64,000 nucleotides of DNA from Polynucleobacter sp. UK-FUSCHL-C3 (GCF_040409815.1 NZ_CP099959.1:1054001-1118000), one strand, 5' to 3'; positions 29,966 through 40,864 are shown, counted from the stretch's first letter. Notes: generated by a model not told the origin, from the letters alone. Made by a program: numbers and translations.

Positions 29966-30019
29966 TCTTCCTGTACCGATAGTTCGCTACTAAGTACTAC
30001 CTACTGCAACTACAAACCT

Positions 30020-30541
30020 TTACTTCTTTTTAGCGGGCGCTAAGACCATCACCATTTGTCGGCCTTCCATCTTCGGAAATTGCTCGACTTGACCATAAGG
30101 CTCTAAATCAATCTTGAGCCGGTCTAACATCTTGACTCCGATTTCTTGGTGAGCCATTTCTCGACCCCGAAACCGCAGCGTAATTTTTGTTTTGTCGCCG
30201 TCTTCCAAAAAGCGGATCAAATTACGTAGCTTGACACCGTAGTCGCCATCATCGGTTCCAGGCCGAAACTTCACTTCCTTTACCTGGATCACCTTTTGCT
30301 TAAGCTTTGCTTCATGCAAACGCTTGGCTTCTTGGTATTTGAACTTACCAAAGTCCATAATACGGACTACGGGTGGTTCGGCATTCGGTGCAATCTCGAC
30401 TAAGTCGGTATCTTCTTCTTCTGCAAACCGCAAGGCTTCGTTCAACTTAACTACGCCGACAGCACTGCCATCGGATCCTATCAAACGCACTTCAGGAGCA
30501 GTAATTTCCTGGTTAATGCGTTGCAATTTTTCAGTAGCGAT
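30020..30541 (-). CDS. infC: Translation initiation factor IF-3, with a non-canonical ATC start
   Basis: IF-3 binds the 30S subunit and checks start codons. The N-terminal domain ([19 protein letters not shown]) and C-terminal domain ([34 protein letters not shown]) are complete. The frame is closed by TAG two codons upstream and has no ATG. Only ATC at 30541 (product [13 protein letters not shown], 173 residues, matching the conserved IF-3 N-terminus) or TTG at 30526 could start it. ATC with an upstream GAGAGG site is far better. A rare start codon at infC is known elsewhere (AUU in E. coli) and lets IF-3 repress its own translation. It lies 44 bases after thrS. Confidence 0.95.
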   Translation of the reverse strand: MATEKLQRINQEITAPEVRLIGSDGSAVGVVKLNEALRFAEEEDTDLVEIAPNAEPPVVRIMDFGKFKYQEAKRLHEAKLKQKVIQVKEVKFRPGTDDGDYGVKLRNLIRFLEDGDKTKITLRFRGREMAHQEIGVKMLDRLKIDLEPYGQVEQFPKMEGRQMVMVLAPAKKK

Positions 30542-30585
30542 CTTCTAATTCCTCTCTAACAAACAATAAAAAGCCACCACACCCC

Positions 30586-32508
30586 CTAGCTAGGCTCGGG
30601 TCCGACTTTCTGGGATATATCCTGCTGGAGTCGGGTGACAAAAGCGTCTAGAGGCATTACCCCCAAATCAACTCCGCCACGGGCACGAACGGCCACAGTA
30701 TTACTTTCACGCTCTTTATCGCCAACAACTAGCAAATAAGGCAGTTTTTGTAATGCGTGCTCCCGTATTTTATACGTAATTTTCTCGTTTCGCAAATCCG
30801 ATTCCACTCTAAACCCTTGTTTTTTCAGCAATTGCTGGACTTTTTGAGCATATTCGGCCGAATTTTCTGAGATATTAAGAACAATCGCCTGGGTTGGGGC
30901 CAACCAAACTGGCATGGCGCCAGCATGATTTTCAATCAAAATCCCGATAAAACGCTCTAAGGAACCCACAATGGCTCGGTGAAGCATCACTGGCACTTTG
31001 CGGCTATTGTCCTCAGCTACATACTCGGCTCCTAAGCGGGCAGGCATCGAGAAATCAACCTGCATAGTGCCGCACTGCCAAGAGCGACCAATCGAGTCTT
31101 TAAGGTGATATTCAATCTTGGGGCCATAGAAAGCACCCTCACCCGGCAACTCTTCCCACGTTTGTCCGGAAGCTTTTAGAGCACCGCGCAAGGCGGCCTC
31201 GGCTTTATCCCAAATCGCATCATCACCTACTCGCTTAGCAGGGCGCAAGGCTAACTTCACTGCCACTTCCTTAAAGCCAAAGTCGGCATAAACAGCTCGC
31301 ACTGCTTTATCAAAAGCAGCCACCTCGGACTGTATCTGATCTTCAGTACAAAAAATATGGCCATCATCTTGGGTAAAGCCACGCACGCGCATCAAACCAT
31401 GCAAAGCGCCCGATGGCTCATTGCGATGGCATTGGCCAAACTCGCCAAAGCGCAATGGCAACTCACGATAACTATGTAAACCTGAATTAAAGATCTGCAC
31501 ATGGCCAGGACAGTTCATTGGCTTTAATGCATAGGCCCGATTCTCAGACTCGGTCGTAAACATATTCTCTTTGTAGTTATCCCAGTGACCCGATTTCTCC
31601 CACAAGCCACGATCTAATATTTGCGGAGCCTTCACCTCGTGATAGCCCTCATTTTGATAGACGCGACGCATGTATTGCTCAACTTCTTGCCAAATTGCCC
31701 AACCCTTGGGGTGCCAGAACACCAAACCAGGCGCCTCATCTTGGAAATGGAAAAGGTCTAACTGTTTAGCAAGGCGACGATGATCGCGCTTCTCTGCTTC
31801 CTCCAACATATGTAGGTAGGCATCTTGATCTTCTTTTTTGGTCCAAGCCGTGCCATAGATACGTTGCAACATCTCATTCTTACTATCGCCACGCCAATAC
31901 GCACCAGCGAGCTTCATGAGCTTGAACACCTTTAACTTACCCGTGGACGGAACGTGAGGACCGCGGCAAAGGTCGGTGAACTTTCCTTCGGTATATAGCG
32001 ATACATCTTCACCCTGCGGAATGCTTGCAATGATTTCTGCTTTGTAAACCTCGCCTTGTTTCTTGAAGAACTCAACCGCTTGATCGCGCGGCATTACTTG
32101 CCGAACAACCGGCTCATCCTTCTTGGCCAATTCCGTCATCTTTTTTTCCAGAGCGATGAGGTCCTCGGGTGTGAATGGGCGATGGTATGAGAAGTCGTAA
32201 TAGAAACCATTATCGATTACAGGACCAATGGTCACTTGTGCTTCTGGAAATAATTCTTTGACGGCATACGCTAATAAATGCGCGGTCGAGTGCCGAATTA
32301 CCTCTAAGCCTTCTGGATTTTTATCGGTGATGATGGCCAATTGCACATCACGATCAATCGTGTGACTCAGATCGACTAAGCGACCATCGACCGATCCTGC
32401 TAAGGCTGCCTTAGATAGACCGCTCCCAATATTTTGGGCAACCTCTGCAATGGTCACTGGCGCAGGAAATTCACGCTTTGATCCATCCGGAAGAGTAACA
32501 ACCACCAT
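30586..32508 (-). CDS. thrS: Threonine--tRNA ligase
   Basis: 640-residue class II synthetase. It has an N-terminal TGS domain ([17 protein letters not shown]), an editing domain with the [16 protein letters not shown] and later [21 protein letters not shown] motifs, the catalytic core with zinc ligands including the Cys of [12 protein letters not shown], motif 2 ([22 protein letters not shown]), and the C-terminal anticodon domain. The reading frame stays open upstream through the tRNA-Val gene, but the ATG at 32508 with GGAGCAGGT just before it gives the conserved N-terminus. It leads the infC-rpmI-rplT-pheST-ihfA block. Confidence 0.98.
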   Translation of the reverse strand: MVVVTLPDGSKREFPAPVTIAEVAQNIGSGLSKAALAGSVDGRLVDLSHTIDRDVQLAIITDKNPEGLEVIRHSTAHLLAYAVKELFPEAQVTIGPVIDNGFYYDFSYHRPFTPEDLIALEKKMTELAKKDEPVVRQVMPRDQAVEFFKKQGEVYKAEIIASIPQGEDVSLYTEGKFTDLCRGPHVPSTGKLKVFKLMKLAGAYWRGDSKNEMLQRIYGTAWTKKEDQDAYLHMLEEAEKRDHRRLAKQLDLFHFQDEAPGLVFWHPKGWAIWQEVEQYMRRVYQNEGYHEVKAPQILDRGLWEKSGHWDNYKENMFTTESENRAYALKPMNCPGHVQIFNSGLHSYRELPLRFGEFGQCHRNEPSGALHGLMRVRGFTQDDGHIFCTEDQIQSEVAAFDKAVRAVYADFGFKEVAVKLALRPAKRVGDDAIWDKAEAALRGALKASGQTWEELPGEGAFYGPKIEYHLKDSIGRSWQCGTMQVDFSMPARLGAEYVAEDNSRKVPVMLHRAIVGSLERFIGILIENHAGAMPVWLAPTQAIVLNISENSAEYAQKVQQLLKKQGFRVESDLRNEKITYKIREHALQKLPYLLVVGDKERESNTVAVRARGGVDLGVMPLDAFVTRLQQDISQKVGPEPS

Positions 32509-32612
32509 ACCTGCTCCATCAAAACGACTACGTATAAATAAGAATGCGCGTTCGTCCCAAACTAAATGAGCACAACGCGCATACCAATTACATCTCTTTA
32601 CTTCTCTATCGT

Positions 32613-32689
32613 TGGTAGGCTCGATTGGACTCGAACCAACGACCCCCACCATGTCAAGGTGGTGCTCTAACCAGCTGAGCTACGAGCCT
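32613..32689 (-). tRNA. tRNA-Val (anticodon GAC)
   Basis: Cloverleaf on the minus strand: acceptor stem AGGCTCG/CGAGCCT, D-arm AGCTCAGCTGGTTAGAGC, anticodon stem CCACC/GGTGG with loop TTGACAT (anticodon GAC), T-arm CGTTGGTTCGAGTCCAATCG-type sequence, discriminator A and an encoded CCA. It lies between relA and thrS, about 105 bases before the thrS start. Confidence 0.97.
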
Positions 32690-32707
32690 ATATAAAACAA
32701 GAGTTTA

Positions 32708-34702
32708 TCACCGCCGGCGCACTTCCGTGACTCCCCGCAAGCTCTCCAGGCCAGTTTGTATGAGTCTTAAGGCTTCGGTGTTCTGTATCTCAATGGTCAA
32801 TTGGATCTGCGCTAAGCCTTTGCGGACCGATTTTTTGAGATCAATCACATGCACACCGATCTTAGAGGTAATCTCAAAGAGCTCACGCATCAGTTCTGGG
32901 CGATCTAATGCGCTAATGGCTAAATCTGCTGGGAACACCCGATCTTTCCCTGCACCCTGCTCTGGGTCGAGCTTCGCACTCCAGGCTGTTTGGATGACCC
33001 GCTCGGGTGCGCGCTCGAGTAAGGCCCTAAATGTTTTACAACTCCTGCGATGAATCGATACGCCACGCCCCTGCGTGACAAAGCCGGCAATCGGATCGGG
33101 TGGTACTGGACGGCAACACTTGGCCAATTGGGTTAATAAAGAATCGACCCCTACAACTAAGACATCACCGCTTTGATTGGCTTTGCTTTGACGGGGCTTA
33201 ATTTGAATATCGTCAGCTAGAGACTTGTCAGTCGGCTTCTCTGTTTTGGTCTCGCTTGGTTTAGGTACGCTTTGACTGGCCTCATCATCGAGCGCATTAA
33301 ACCAGGCCCGTACGCGTGCCCGCGCCCGCTGTGAGCGCAGATAGCCCCGTTCGGGATTGAGCCAATCGCGTGATGGGCCACCCTGCTTTACTGAAATAAT
33401 TTCGATGGTTTGACCATTACTCAGGGCTGTATCGAGTGGCACCATCGCCCCATCAATCCGCACACCTCTGCAGCGATGGCCTAAATCGGTATGAACAGCA
33501 TACGCAAAGTCTATGGCTGATGAACCTTTTTCTAAGGCAATCACCTTACCAAGAGGGGTCAGTACATAAATATGATCATCGATCTCATGATGCTTGAGTT
33601 GCTCCCAGGCATCTTCTTTCCATGAGATAAGTTGCCTAGCCCAAGCAATTTGTCGCTCATAGGCCACTTCCGCACTGTGTGTCCCTGCGTCTTTTGCGTC
33701 CGCAGAATACGCACCTTCCTTGTAACGCCAATGAGCTGCTAAACCATACTCCGCCTGCTGGTGCATCGCCTGTGTCCGAATCTGTATCTCAAATGCAATA
33801 CCCTGCTCGTCAATCACTACCGTATGCAAAGATTGATAGCCATTTGGCTTGGGTCGAGCAATGTAGTCATCAAACTCCCGCGGTACCGGTTGCCACAAGT
33901 TATGTACCAAGCCTAATGTGGCATAGCATGCCTTGACATCATCAAGCAAAACCCGAAACGCTCTAACGTCATACAGGTTGGCAAACTCTAACGACTTGCC
34001 TTGCATCTTTTTCCAGATACTGTAGATGTGTTTAGGTCTTCCTTGCACATCAGCCGTAATATGCGTGGTTTGAAGCTCTTTTTTGAGACGCGCAATGACA
34101 TCCTTGATGAACTGCTCACGCTCAACTCGTCTAGAGTCTAATAAACCTGCGATCTCTTTATAAGTTGCTGGGCTTAGAACTCGAAAGGCTGAATCCTCCA
34201 TCTCCCATTTCATTTGCCAGATACCTAAACGATTGGCAAGACTGGCATCGATATCTAAAATCTCTTGTGCCCATAAAGGACTGGGGGTAAGGTGATTTTT
34301 AGTAACCCAGCGCAGCGTTTGTAAGCGAGATGCTAAGTAGATCAGGACCACCCGTAGATCATTACCAAAGGCAAGCAACATCTTGCGCAAGATTTCTTCT
34401 TGGCCAGATACAGTACTCAAACCATCCTGCTTCATCAACTTAGCCTGAGCTTGACGAAGGCCCCGGTACCCAATCAGTAATTGACCGGCCTCTTGCCCTA
34501 ACTGTTTAATCAGGGCGTCTTTACCAGTATTGCTGTGTAACTGCCCTGCCGCTGAAATACTGGCTTCGTCTAAACGCAAATCGCGCAAGATGATGGCGAC
34601 ATCATGCGAGTGCTGTTCAGGAGGCTCACCAAACCACGCATCAACTGCTTTATTAGTTTGATTAGCGTCTGAGGCAGTGCTTGCGGAATTGGGGCTAGGC
34701 AC
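32708..34702 (-). CDS. relA: GTP pyrophosphokinase RelA (monofunctional (p)ppGpp synthetase)
   Basis: Ribosome-associated stringent-response enzyme of 664 residues. The N-terminal hydrolase-like domain lacks the HDxxED motif needed for ppGpp hydrolysis, so it should be synthesis-only, unlike SpoT. The synthetase domain has YDVRAFRVLLDDVKACYATLGLVH and the EFDDYIARPKPNGYQSLHTVV segment with the EFDD typical of RelA. TGS (YVLTPLGKVIALEKGSSAIDFAYAVHT), a Cys-containing zinc-finger-like region (CCRPVPPDPIAGF) and a C-terminal ACT domain follow. The N-terminal 25 residues are Ser/Asn-rich. It lies just upstream of tRNA-Val on the same strand. Confidence 0.94.
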   Translation of the reverse strand: MPSPNSASTASDANQTNKAVDAWFGEPPEQHSHDVAIILRDLRLDEASISAAGQLHSNTGKDALIKQLGQEAGQLLIGYRGLRQAQAKLMKQDGLSTVSGQEEILRKMLLAFGNDLRVVLIYLASRLQTLRWVTKNHLTPSPLWAQEILDIDASLANRLGIWQMKWEMEDSAFRVLSPATYKEIAGLLDSRRVEREQFIKDVIARLKKELQTTHITADVQGRPKHIYSIWKKMQGKSLEFANLYDVRAFRVLLDDVKACYATLGLVHNLWQPVPREFDDYIARPKPNGYQSLHTVVIDEQGIAFEIQIRTQAMHQQAEYGLAAHWRYKEGAYSADAKDAGTHSAEVAYERQIAWARQLISWKEDAWEQLKHHEIDDHIYVLTPLGKVIALEKGSSAIDFAYAVHTDLGHRCRGVRIDGAMVPLDTALSNGQTIEIISVKQGGPSRDWLNPERGYLRSQRARARVRAWFNALDDEASQSVPKPSETKTEKPTDKSLADDIQIKPRQSKANQSGDVLVVGVDSLLTQLAKCCRPVPPDPIAGFVTQGRGVSIHRRSCKTFRALLERAPERVIQTAWSAKLDPEQGAGKDRVFPADLAISALDRPELMRELFEITSKIGVHVIDLKKSVRKGLAQIQLTIEIQNTEALRLIQTGLESLRGVTEVRRR

Positions 34703-34733
34703 GTTGTTTAAAGAATAAGGTTCCTAGAGACAA

Positions 34734-36554
34734 CTATAGGAAGAACTGGCGCGCAATGTCAATTTGCTCGGCCTTAATGAACGCAGGGGCATGACCTACC
34801 TTTTCGATCTCGATACTAGTCGCACGCGGATTTAATGCACACATCTCAGCCACCGTTTGCTTAGAGAGCAGATCAGACTCGGCACCTCGCACAATCAGAA
34901 TGGGGCAATCAATGCTCTGAAAACTTTGCCACATTGCTAACTCACCTGCTTTAGCGATCGCAGGCGTTACCGCTGAGAATGGTACTGAAATCGCGGGATC
35001 GTAATGCAAGATCCACTGAGCATTTTTTTCAAGAAGCATCGGGCCATTTAGCAACTCCCACTCACTGTCAGTATGTTTACCAAACGGTGCGCAGATGGAA
35101 TTTAACTTCTCTAGGGCGATATGGCGATTCACATAGGCAAATGGCTTGCCCACATAGCTAGCAAGACGGATCAGCGCGGCGGCTTCAATGCGAGGACCAA
35201 CATCATTGAGGATTAAGCGCCTTACTCGATGCCCGGGCATGGCGGCGTACACCATCCCAATTAATCCACCCATCGAGGTTCCAAACCAATTGACCTGCTC
35301 AATACTTAATTTACTACTCAAGCTCACCATATCACTGAGGTATTGAGGTACCGTATAGAACATGGGATTACTTAAGTAATCGGAGTCACCGCGCCCAACG
35401 ATATCCGGACACACCACGTAATAACGATCGCACAAGGCCTCGGCCATCACCCTAAAATCACTGCCGCGTCGCGATAATCCGTGAACGCAATACAAGACAT
35501 TGGGGTTACGTGGATCACCCCATGCGTGATAGGCCATACGATGCTGTCCTGCTGGACTGGTGCATTCCACATAATCAGTATGTCCATGATGATCTTTGTT
35601 TAATAAGGCCGTATGACGAGCCTTCTCAACACTGACCGGTATGGTATCGAGCTCTTGTTTACCAGCCTCTTCGGGCTGCAAGGTGATGTGGTCAATACCA
35701 TGGGTCTCGCGCAACATGGCTGAGATCTTTTCGAGGATGCGTGGCCACTGTTTCATTTGCCTCACTTCGACGTGACCAATCAAAGCAGGATGACCTGGAC
35801 TCATTTCCCACACGTGTAGATCATGAACTGTGACCACACCATCGATTGCTGTTAGATCTTGACCAACCTTTACATAATCAATATGCAGGGGCACACCCTC
35901 CATCAGAAAGTGATACGACTCTTTTAGGATGGATAGAGTTGATTTAAGAATAAGTAGAGAAACAAAAATAGAGAGTAATGGATCAATTTGCATCCAGCCA
36001 GTCATCTGGATCACCACACCCGATACCAATGCTGCAATGGATCCCAAGAGATCGCCCATCACATGGACGAGTGCAGCGCGGGCATTAACGCTCTTCTTAT
36101 CTCGCGATAGTACCCAAGCCACCAGTAAGTTAACGCTCAAGCCAATCAAAGCCACGATGGTTACAGTTAAACCTGCCACTGGATGGGGATCTTGTATCCG
36201 ACTAATTGCTTCGATGATGATCCAGGCCACTAGACCCAGCATGACCATGCAGTTCACAAAAGCAGCGAGCGCTTCTGCGCGGCCAAAGCCAAAGGAGTGC
36301 TTAGCCGACGGCGGCCGTTTGGCAATGTACTGTGCGAGTAAGGCGAGGCCCAAAGCCGCTGCATCGGTCACCATATGACCGGCATCGGAGATCAAAGCAA
36401 GGGAGCTTGACCATAAACCTGCAAAGAACTCAACGCCCGAGAAGCCAAGCGTTAGACATAAAGCAATCCACAGCCAGCGCTGGGCACGTCCTATTACTGC
36501 GTGGGCATGCTCAGCATCCCCACGTTTATGTGCATGTAAGTGCTCGGCGTTCAA
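34734..36554 (-). CDS. Fusion of a cation diffusion facilitator transporter and an alpha/beta hydrolase
   Basis: A 606-residue two-part protein. Residues 1-300 are a complete CDF metal/H+ antiporter: His-rich N-terminus, six membrane segments (about 27-215), metal site residues D57, H60 and D64 in SDAGHMVTD on helix 2, H164 and D168 in HVMGD on helix 5, and a cytoplasmic domain. The HD/HD pattern suggests Zn(II). A His-containing linker (about 300-328) leads to a full alpha/beta hydrolase: oxyanion region [12 protein letters not shown] (356-367), nucleophile S427 in GTSMGG, acid D561, His588 in VGHAP. There is no start codon with a ribosome-binding site at the junction and no frameshift. The ATG overlaps the upstream CoA-transferase stop (ATGA). 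Substrate of the hydrolase half is unknown. Confidence 0.88.
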   Translation of the reverse strand: MNAEHLHAHKRGDAEHAHAVIGRAQRWLWIALCLTLGFSGVEFFAGLWSSSLALISDAGHMVTDAAALGLALLAQYIAKRPPSAKHSFGFGRAEALAAFVNCMVMLGLVAWIIIEAISRIQDPHPVAGLTVTIVALIGLSVNLLVAWVLSRDKKSVNARAALVHVMGDLLGSIAALVSGVVIQMTGWMQIDPLLSIFVSLLILKSTLSILKESYHFLMEGVPLHIDYVKVGQDLTAIDGVVTVHDLHVWEMSPGHPALIGHVEVRQMKQWPRILEKISAMLRETHGIDHITLQPEEAGKQELDTIPVSVEKARHTALLNKDHHGHTDYVECTSPAGQHRMAYHAWGDPRNPNVLYCVHGLSRRGSDFRVMAEALCDRYYVVCPDIVGRGDSDYLSNPMFYTVPQYLSDMVSLSSKLSIEQVNWFGTSMGGLIGMVYAAMPGHRVRRLILNDVGPRIEAAALIRLASYVGKPFAYVNRHIALEKLNSICAPFGKHTDSEWELLNGPMLLEKNAQWILHYDPAISVPFSAVTPAIAKAGELAMWQSFQSIDCPILIVRGAESDLLSKQTVAEMCALNPRATSIEIEKVGHAPAFIKAEQIDIARQFFL

Positions 36555-37204
36555 TGCACCGCGCTAAGATCGATCGGCGCACCAGTCTTTGCCACAATCT
36601 CTTCTTTGGTAACGCCGGGCGCCAACTCCAGTAACTTTAGCCCCTTAGGAGTTACGTCAAGCACACCGAGATCGGTGATGATACGATTAATCACACCCAA
36701 ACCAGTTAATGGCAAGGTACATTTGGGCAAAATTTTGATCTCTTCACTGCCATCTTTTTTCTTGGCAACGTGTTCCATTAATACCACGACATGCTTAACG
36801 CCCGCTACCAGATCCATCGCGCCACCCATGCCTTTGACCATCTTGCCGGGGATCATCCAGTTCGCTAGATCACCATGCTCACTCACTTGCATTGCTCCGA
36901 GGATGGCAATATTGATCTTGCCACCGCGGATCATGCCAAAGGAATCGGCGGATGAAAATATCGCCGAGCCAGGTAAGGTGGTTACTGTTTGTTTACCCGC
37001 ATTAATCATGTCAGGATCGACTTGGGCTTCGGTGGGGAATTGACCAATGCCCAATAAACCGTTTTCAGATTGCAACCATACTTCCATACCAGCGGGTACA
37101 TGATTGGCCACTAAGGTGGGCATACCAATACCGAGATTGACATAAAAGCCATCTTGCAACTCTTTAGCAGCTCGGGCTGCCATTTCATCTCTACTCCAAG
37201 GCAT
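36551..37204 (-). CDS. scoB: 3-oxoacid CoA-transferase, subunit B
   Basis: 217-residue beta subunit. The catalytic glutamate is E47 in [11 protein letters not shown], and the Gly-rich [25 protein letters not shown] segment matches the family by eye. Together with subunit A it moves CoA between succinyl-CoA and acetoacetate (or related 3-oxo acids). The start [16 protein letters not shown] is typical. It lies 29 bases after subunit A and overlaps the CDF-hydrolase start by four bases, so all three are one operon. Confidence 0.92.
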   Translation of the reverse strand: MPWSRDEMAARAAKELQDGFYVNLGIGMPTLVANHVPAGMEVWLQSENGLLGIGQFPTEAQVDPDMINAGKQTVTTLPGSAIFSSADSFGMIRGGKINIAILGAMQVSEHGDLANWMIPGKMVKGMGGAMDLVAGVKHVVVLMEHVAKKKDGSEEIKILPKCTLPLTGLGVINRIITDLGVLDVTPKGLKLLELAPGVTKEEIVAKTGAPIDLSAVH

Positions 37205-37233
37205 GATTCGTTCCTCTAATTAATTCGTATTTA

Positions 37234-37935
37234 TTAGGCTGCGTGCGTTATCGTGCGTTGCTCAATCCGTTTCTCAGGGTTGGGGTTAAGCACAATTCGA
37301 TGGACGTAGATGCTCGGTGTATGAATTTGGTCAGGAACTAACTCACCGTTTTCGACAATCTCTTCCACTTCTGCAACAGTAATCTTGCCTGCCATTGCAA
37401 CGACCGGATTAAAGTTCTGCGCAGTGAGGCGATATACCAAATTACCAGCCCGATCCGCTTTCCACGCTTTTACTAAAGAGATATCGGATACCAAAGAACG
37501 CTCCATGATGTATTTCTGACCATCAAACTCACGCACATCTTTACCTTCAGCAACAATCGTACCAACCCCAGTTTTTGTAAAGAATGCTGGAATGCCTGCA
37601 CCACCAGCACGTAATTTCTCAGCAAGGGTTCCTTGAGGCGTGAACTCCAACTCCAGTTCACCAGCTAAGTATTGACGCTCGAACTCTTTGTTCTCGCCCA
37701 CGTACGACGAAATCATTTTTTTTACTTGACGGGTTGCCAAGAGAATGCCTAAGCCAAAATCATCAACTCCAGCATTATTAGAAATTGCCGTGAGATTCTT
37801 AGCGCCCAAATCTTTTACAGCAGCAATCAAAGCTTCTGGTATACCGCATAAGCCGAAACCACCAACGGCCAGGGTTTGCCCATCTTTGAGAATATCCTCA
37901 AGGGCAGCACGGGCGCTAGGGAAAATTTTGTTCAT
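37234..37935 (-). CDS. scoA: 3-oxoacid CoA-transferase, subunit A
   Basis: 233-residue alpha subunit. It has the CoA-binding [13 protein letters not shown] motif near residue 25, [14 protein letters not shown], and the [32 protein letters not shown] block conserved in SCOT subunits. It starts the scoA-scoB-fusion operon and is divergent from the ETF-ubiquinone oxidoreductase gene across about 93 bases. Both neighbours concern acyl-CoA or ketone metabolism, which supports a degradative role. Confidence 0.92.
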   Translation of the reverse strand: MNKIFPSARAALEDILKDGQTLAVGGFGLCGIPEALIAAVKDLGAKNLTAISNNAGVDDFGLGILLATRQVKKMISSYVGENKEFERQYLAGELELEFTPQGTLAEKLRAGGAGIPAFFTKTGVGTIVAEGKDVREFDGQKYIMERSLVSDISLVKAWKADRAGNLVYRLTAQNFNPVVAMAGKITVAEVEEIVENGELVPDQIHTPSIYVHRIVLNPNPEKRIEQRTITHAA

Positions 37936-38028
37936 ACGTCAGACTTTCTCTTTTAATAGGATGCGTTAGCCTCAATGATAACCGCTCTAGATTACGAAAT
38001 TGTTTATCAAAAGCACTAAACTAGAGCC

Positions 38029-39699
38029 ATGAACTCCCACGATCTGCTTACCCAATATGGCCCGCGCGAAGCCATGGAATACGATCTGGTCATTGTGGGT
38101 GGAGGCCCCGCCGGTCTATCGACTGCCATTCGGGCTAAACAATTAGCACAGCATGAGGGCCGAGAGCTTAGCGTCTGCGTCCTCGAGAAAGGTTCTGAGG
38201 TCGGGGCTCATATTTTATCTGGGGCCATCATGGATCCCAGAGCGCTCGATGAGCTCATCCCCAATTGGCAAGAACTAGGCGCCCCTCTCGAAACACCGGT
38301 TAGCAAGGATCAGTTCACTTTCTTATCAGAGACTGGTTCCTTCACAGTTCCCCATCTACTTTTACCTCGCTGTTTTAGCAATCAAGGTAATTACATCCTT
38401 AGCTTAAGCAATTTCACGCGCTGGTTAGGAGTGCAAGCAGAAAATCTCGGGGTTGAGATCTTCCCAGGCTTTGCCGCCGCAGAGATTTTGTATAACGCGC
38501 AAGGCGCTGTTTGTGGTGTAGCAACTGGTAATCTAGGTGTGAGCAAAGATGGTGAGCCAACAGAACAATTTCAGCTTGGTATGGAGTTGCGCGCCAAGTA
38601 CACCCTCTTTGCTGAGGGATCACGCGGTCATCTTGGCAAACAACTCATTAGTCAGTTCCAATTAGACCGGAGTGCCGATCCCCAAAGTTATGGCATTGGT
38701 ATTAAAGAACTTTGGGAAATTGCTCCTGACAAACATCAGCCAGGCTTGGTTATTCATACTGCAGGATGGCCCTTAGACAGCAAGACCTATGGCGGCTCGT
38801 TCTTGTATCACTTTGGTGAAAACAAGGTAGCGGTCGGCATGGTGGTTGGTCTCTCTTATCGCAATCCCTATTTGAGCCCCTTTGAGGAGTTCCAGCGTTA
38901 TAAATTGCATCCTGCGATTCGTTCGACCTTTGAGGGTGGTAAGCGTATTTCTTATGGTGCACGTGCAATTACTGCGGGCGGTTTAAATAGTTTGCCCCAA
39001 ACCGTTTTTCCGGGTGGCGCTCTCATTGGTTGCGATGCAGGCTATCTCAATGCCTCACGCATCAAAGGTAGTCATGCCGCAATTAAATCCGGCATGCTGG
39101 CTGCCGAGGCAGTGTTATCTGCTCTCTCAGAAAATCGAGCTAACGATATTCTGACCGCTTACCCCAGTGCATTTAAGAACAGTTGGCTTTACCAAGAACT
39201 AAAGCAAGCCCGCAACTTCAAACCGTGGATGTCAAAGGGTTTGTATCTGGGTACGCTGATGGTCGGTGTTGAGCAAAAACTATTGGGCGGTAATGTGCCA
39301 TGGACGATTCATCAACGCAAGGCTGATTATGAATATCTTGAGCCTGCAAAACTACATCAAGTGATTGATTACCCAAAACCGGATGGTACGATCTCGTTTG
39401 ATCGTCTTTCTTCGGTGTTCATCTCCAATGCCAATCATGAAGAGAATCAACCTTCGCACCTCACCCTGAAAGATCAGGATGTGCCGGTCGCCATTAACTT
39501 AGATGTGTATGCAGGTCCTGAGCAACGTTACTGCCCTGCTGGTGTTTATGAATATGTTGAATTCGAAGGCAGACCAAAGCTACAAATCAATGCCCAAAAC
39601 TGTGTGCATTGCAAAACCTGTGATATCAAAGATCCAACTCAGAACATTGTCTGGATTACGCCCGAAGGTGGTGGTGGCCCCAACTACTCGGGGATGTAA
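38029..39699 (+). CDS. Electron transfer flavoprotein-ubiquinone oxidoreductase
   Basis: Membrane-bound flavo-iron-sulfur enzyme that passes electrons from ETF (acyl-CoA and amino acid dehydrogenases) to ubiquinone. The 556-residue product has the FAD fold LVIVGGGPAGLSTAIRAKQL near residue 20, the ubiquinone/membrane region around residue 230-260, and the C-terminal [4Fe-4S] ligands in RYCPAGVYEY and NCVHCKTCDIKDPTQNIVW. Length is normal for bacterial ETF-QO. It converges directly on the MFS gene with no spacer. Confidence 0.96.
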   Translation: MNSHDLLTQYGPREAMEYDLVIVGGGPAGLSTAIRAKQLAQHEGRELSVCVLEKGSEVGAHILSGAIMDPRALDELIPNWQELGAPLETPVSKDQFTFLSETGSFTVPHLLLPRCFSNQGNYILSLSNFTRWLGVQAENLGVEIFPGFAAAEILYNAQGAVCGVATGNLGVSKDGEPTEQFQLGMELRAKYTLFAEGSRGHLGKQLISQFQLDRSADPQSYGIGIKELWEIAPDKHQPGLVIHTAGWPLDSKTYGGSFLYHFGENKVAVGMVVGLSYRNPYLSPFEEFQRYKLHPAIRSTFEGGKRISYGARAITAGGLNSLPQTVFPGGALIGCDAGYLNASRIKGSHAAIKSGMLAAEAVLSALSENRANDILTAYPSAFKNSWLYQELKQARNFKPWMSKGLYLGTLMVGVEQKLLGGNVPWTIHQRKADYEYLEPAKLHQVIDYPKPDGTISFDRLSSVFISNANHEENQPSHLTLKDQDVPVAINLDVYAGPEQRYCPAGVYEYVEFEGRPKLQINAQNCVHCKTCDIKDPTQNIVWITPEGGGGPNYSGM

Positions 39700-40854
39700 T
39701 TAAGTCTTACTCGGACTAGACTGGACTTGATAAATCGCTAGCCAGCCGAGTGCGCAAGCAAGTGCGGCCATCCCAAAAACCTGATTGGGTCCTAGTTGAT
39801 CCCAAATCCAGCCGGCACATAATCCCCCCAAGGTGCCCCCAAATCCATACGCTATGGTGGTAAATAAAGCTTGACCACGTGCCTGCATCGGTCCTGCAAA
39901 CCAGGTCTGTATTAATCGAGTACTAGCGCTGTGATGCGCTGCAAAGCTGGCTGCATGCATGAGCTGTGCCAGGATTAAAAGACTGGTGCTTGCAAAATAA
40001 CCAATCAACACAAACCGGATCACACCAAATAAAAAGGTCACCTGCAATATGGCTGTCGGTGAGAAGCGGGCCATCACCTTACTCTGCAAATAAAAGAAGA
40101 CCACTTCAGCAAATACACCCAGAGTCCAAAAGAGACCAATCTCAAACTTGTTGTATCCAAGGTCTGCAAGATAAAGTGAATAAAACACATACAAGGCAGC
40201 GTGTCCGAAGATCATCGCAAAGGCAGATAGCAAGAACCAGCGCACTTCGGACCTGCGAAGGACCGAACGTAACTCACCACGCACTAAGGGTTGGCGCTCA
40301 ATCTTTGGCTCTCGCAAGAAAAACGTATTGATCACAAGAAGAATGAGAACTGCCACTCCTAGCCACGGAAAAATCACAATGCCTTGCCACTGAAAAATCT
40401 CTCCAGCAATTAAAACCATGGTGATAAATCCAATTGATCCCCATAAGCGTATGCGCCCATAGCGATGATAGAAAGACTCGTCTTTGTATAAAGCATGTAC
40501 GGTCGCCGCCTCACCCAATGGCACCATACTACTCAAAATAGTGTGTAAGACAAACATCCAAATTAATAGAGGGATGTATTCCTGCAAATAAAAAATTGCT
40601 ACAAAGGTAATGCAGGCAAGGACTGCACAAAAACGCATGATCCCAACGCGATTTGATAAGTAATCCGAGAGCCAGCCCCATGAAAATGGCCCCAAAATTC
40701 GAGTTACCTGCAACATCGACATTAAGGCTGCGATCTCGATAGCACCAAAGCCGAGCTCTGCAAAATACAGGCTGGCATAGGGCGACATCAAACCAATGTA
40801 GGCGAAGTACAAAAAGAAAAAGGCCCCAAAGGCCCAGCGGGAGGAAACTGTCAT
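39700..40854 (-). CDS. MFS transporter (HcaT/nucleoside-permease-like)
   Basis: 384-residue membrane protein with about 12 hydrophobic segments and the loop-2/3 motif GWLSDYLSNRVGIMRF. It resembles the 3-phenylpropionate transporter HcaT subgroup (N-terminus RWAFGAFFFLYFAYIGLMSPYASLYF), but the substrate cannot be inferred. It starts 10 bases after aroC and is the last gene of the yihY-aroC-MFS run. Its stop abuts the ETF-QO stop. Confidence 0.87.
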   Translation of the reverse strand: MTVSSRWAFGAFFFLYFAYIGLMSPYASLYFAELGFGAIEIAALMSMLQVTRILGPFSWGWLSDYLSNRVGIMRFCAVLACITFVAIFYLQEYIPLLIWMFVLHTILSSMVPLGEAATVHALYKDESFYHRYGRIRLWGSIGFITMVLIAGEIFQWQGIVIFPWLGVAVLILLVINTFFLREPKIERQPLVRGELRSVLRRSEVRWFLLSAFAMIFGHAALYVFYSLYLADLGYNKFEIGLFWTLGVFAEVVFFYLQSKVMARFSPTAILQVTFLFGVIRFVLIGYFASTSLLILAQLMHAASFAAHHSASTRLIQTWFAGPMQARGQALFTTIAYGFGGTLGGLCAGWIWDQLGPNQVFGMAALACALGWLAIYQVQSSPSKT

Positions 40855-40864
40855 TCTCAGTAAA

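Noticed and set aside
32508..32652. Upstream extension of the thrS reading frame
   Set aside because: The extension runs through the tRNA-Val gene. The ATG at 32508 has the ribosome site and gives the conserved N-terminus.
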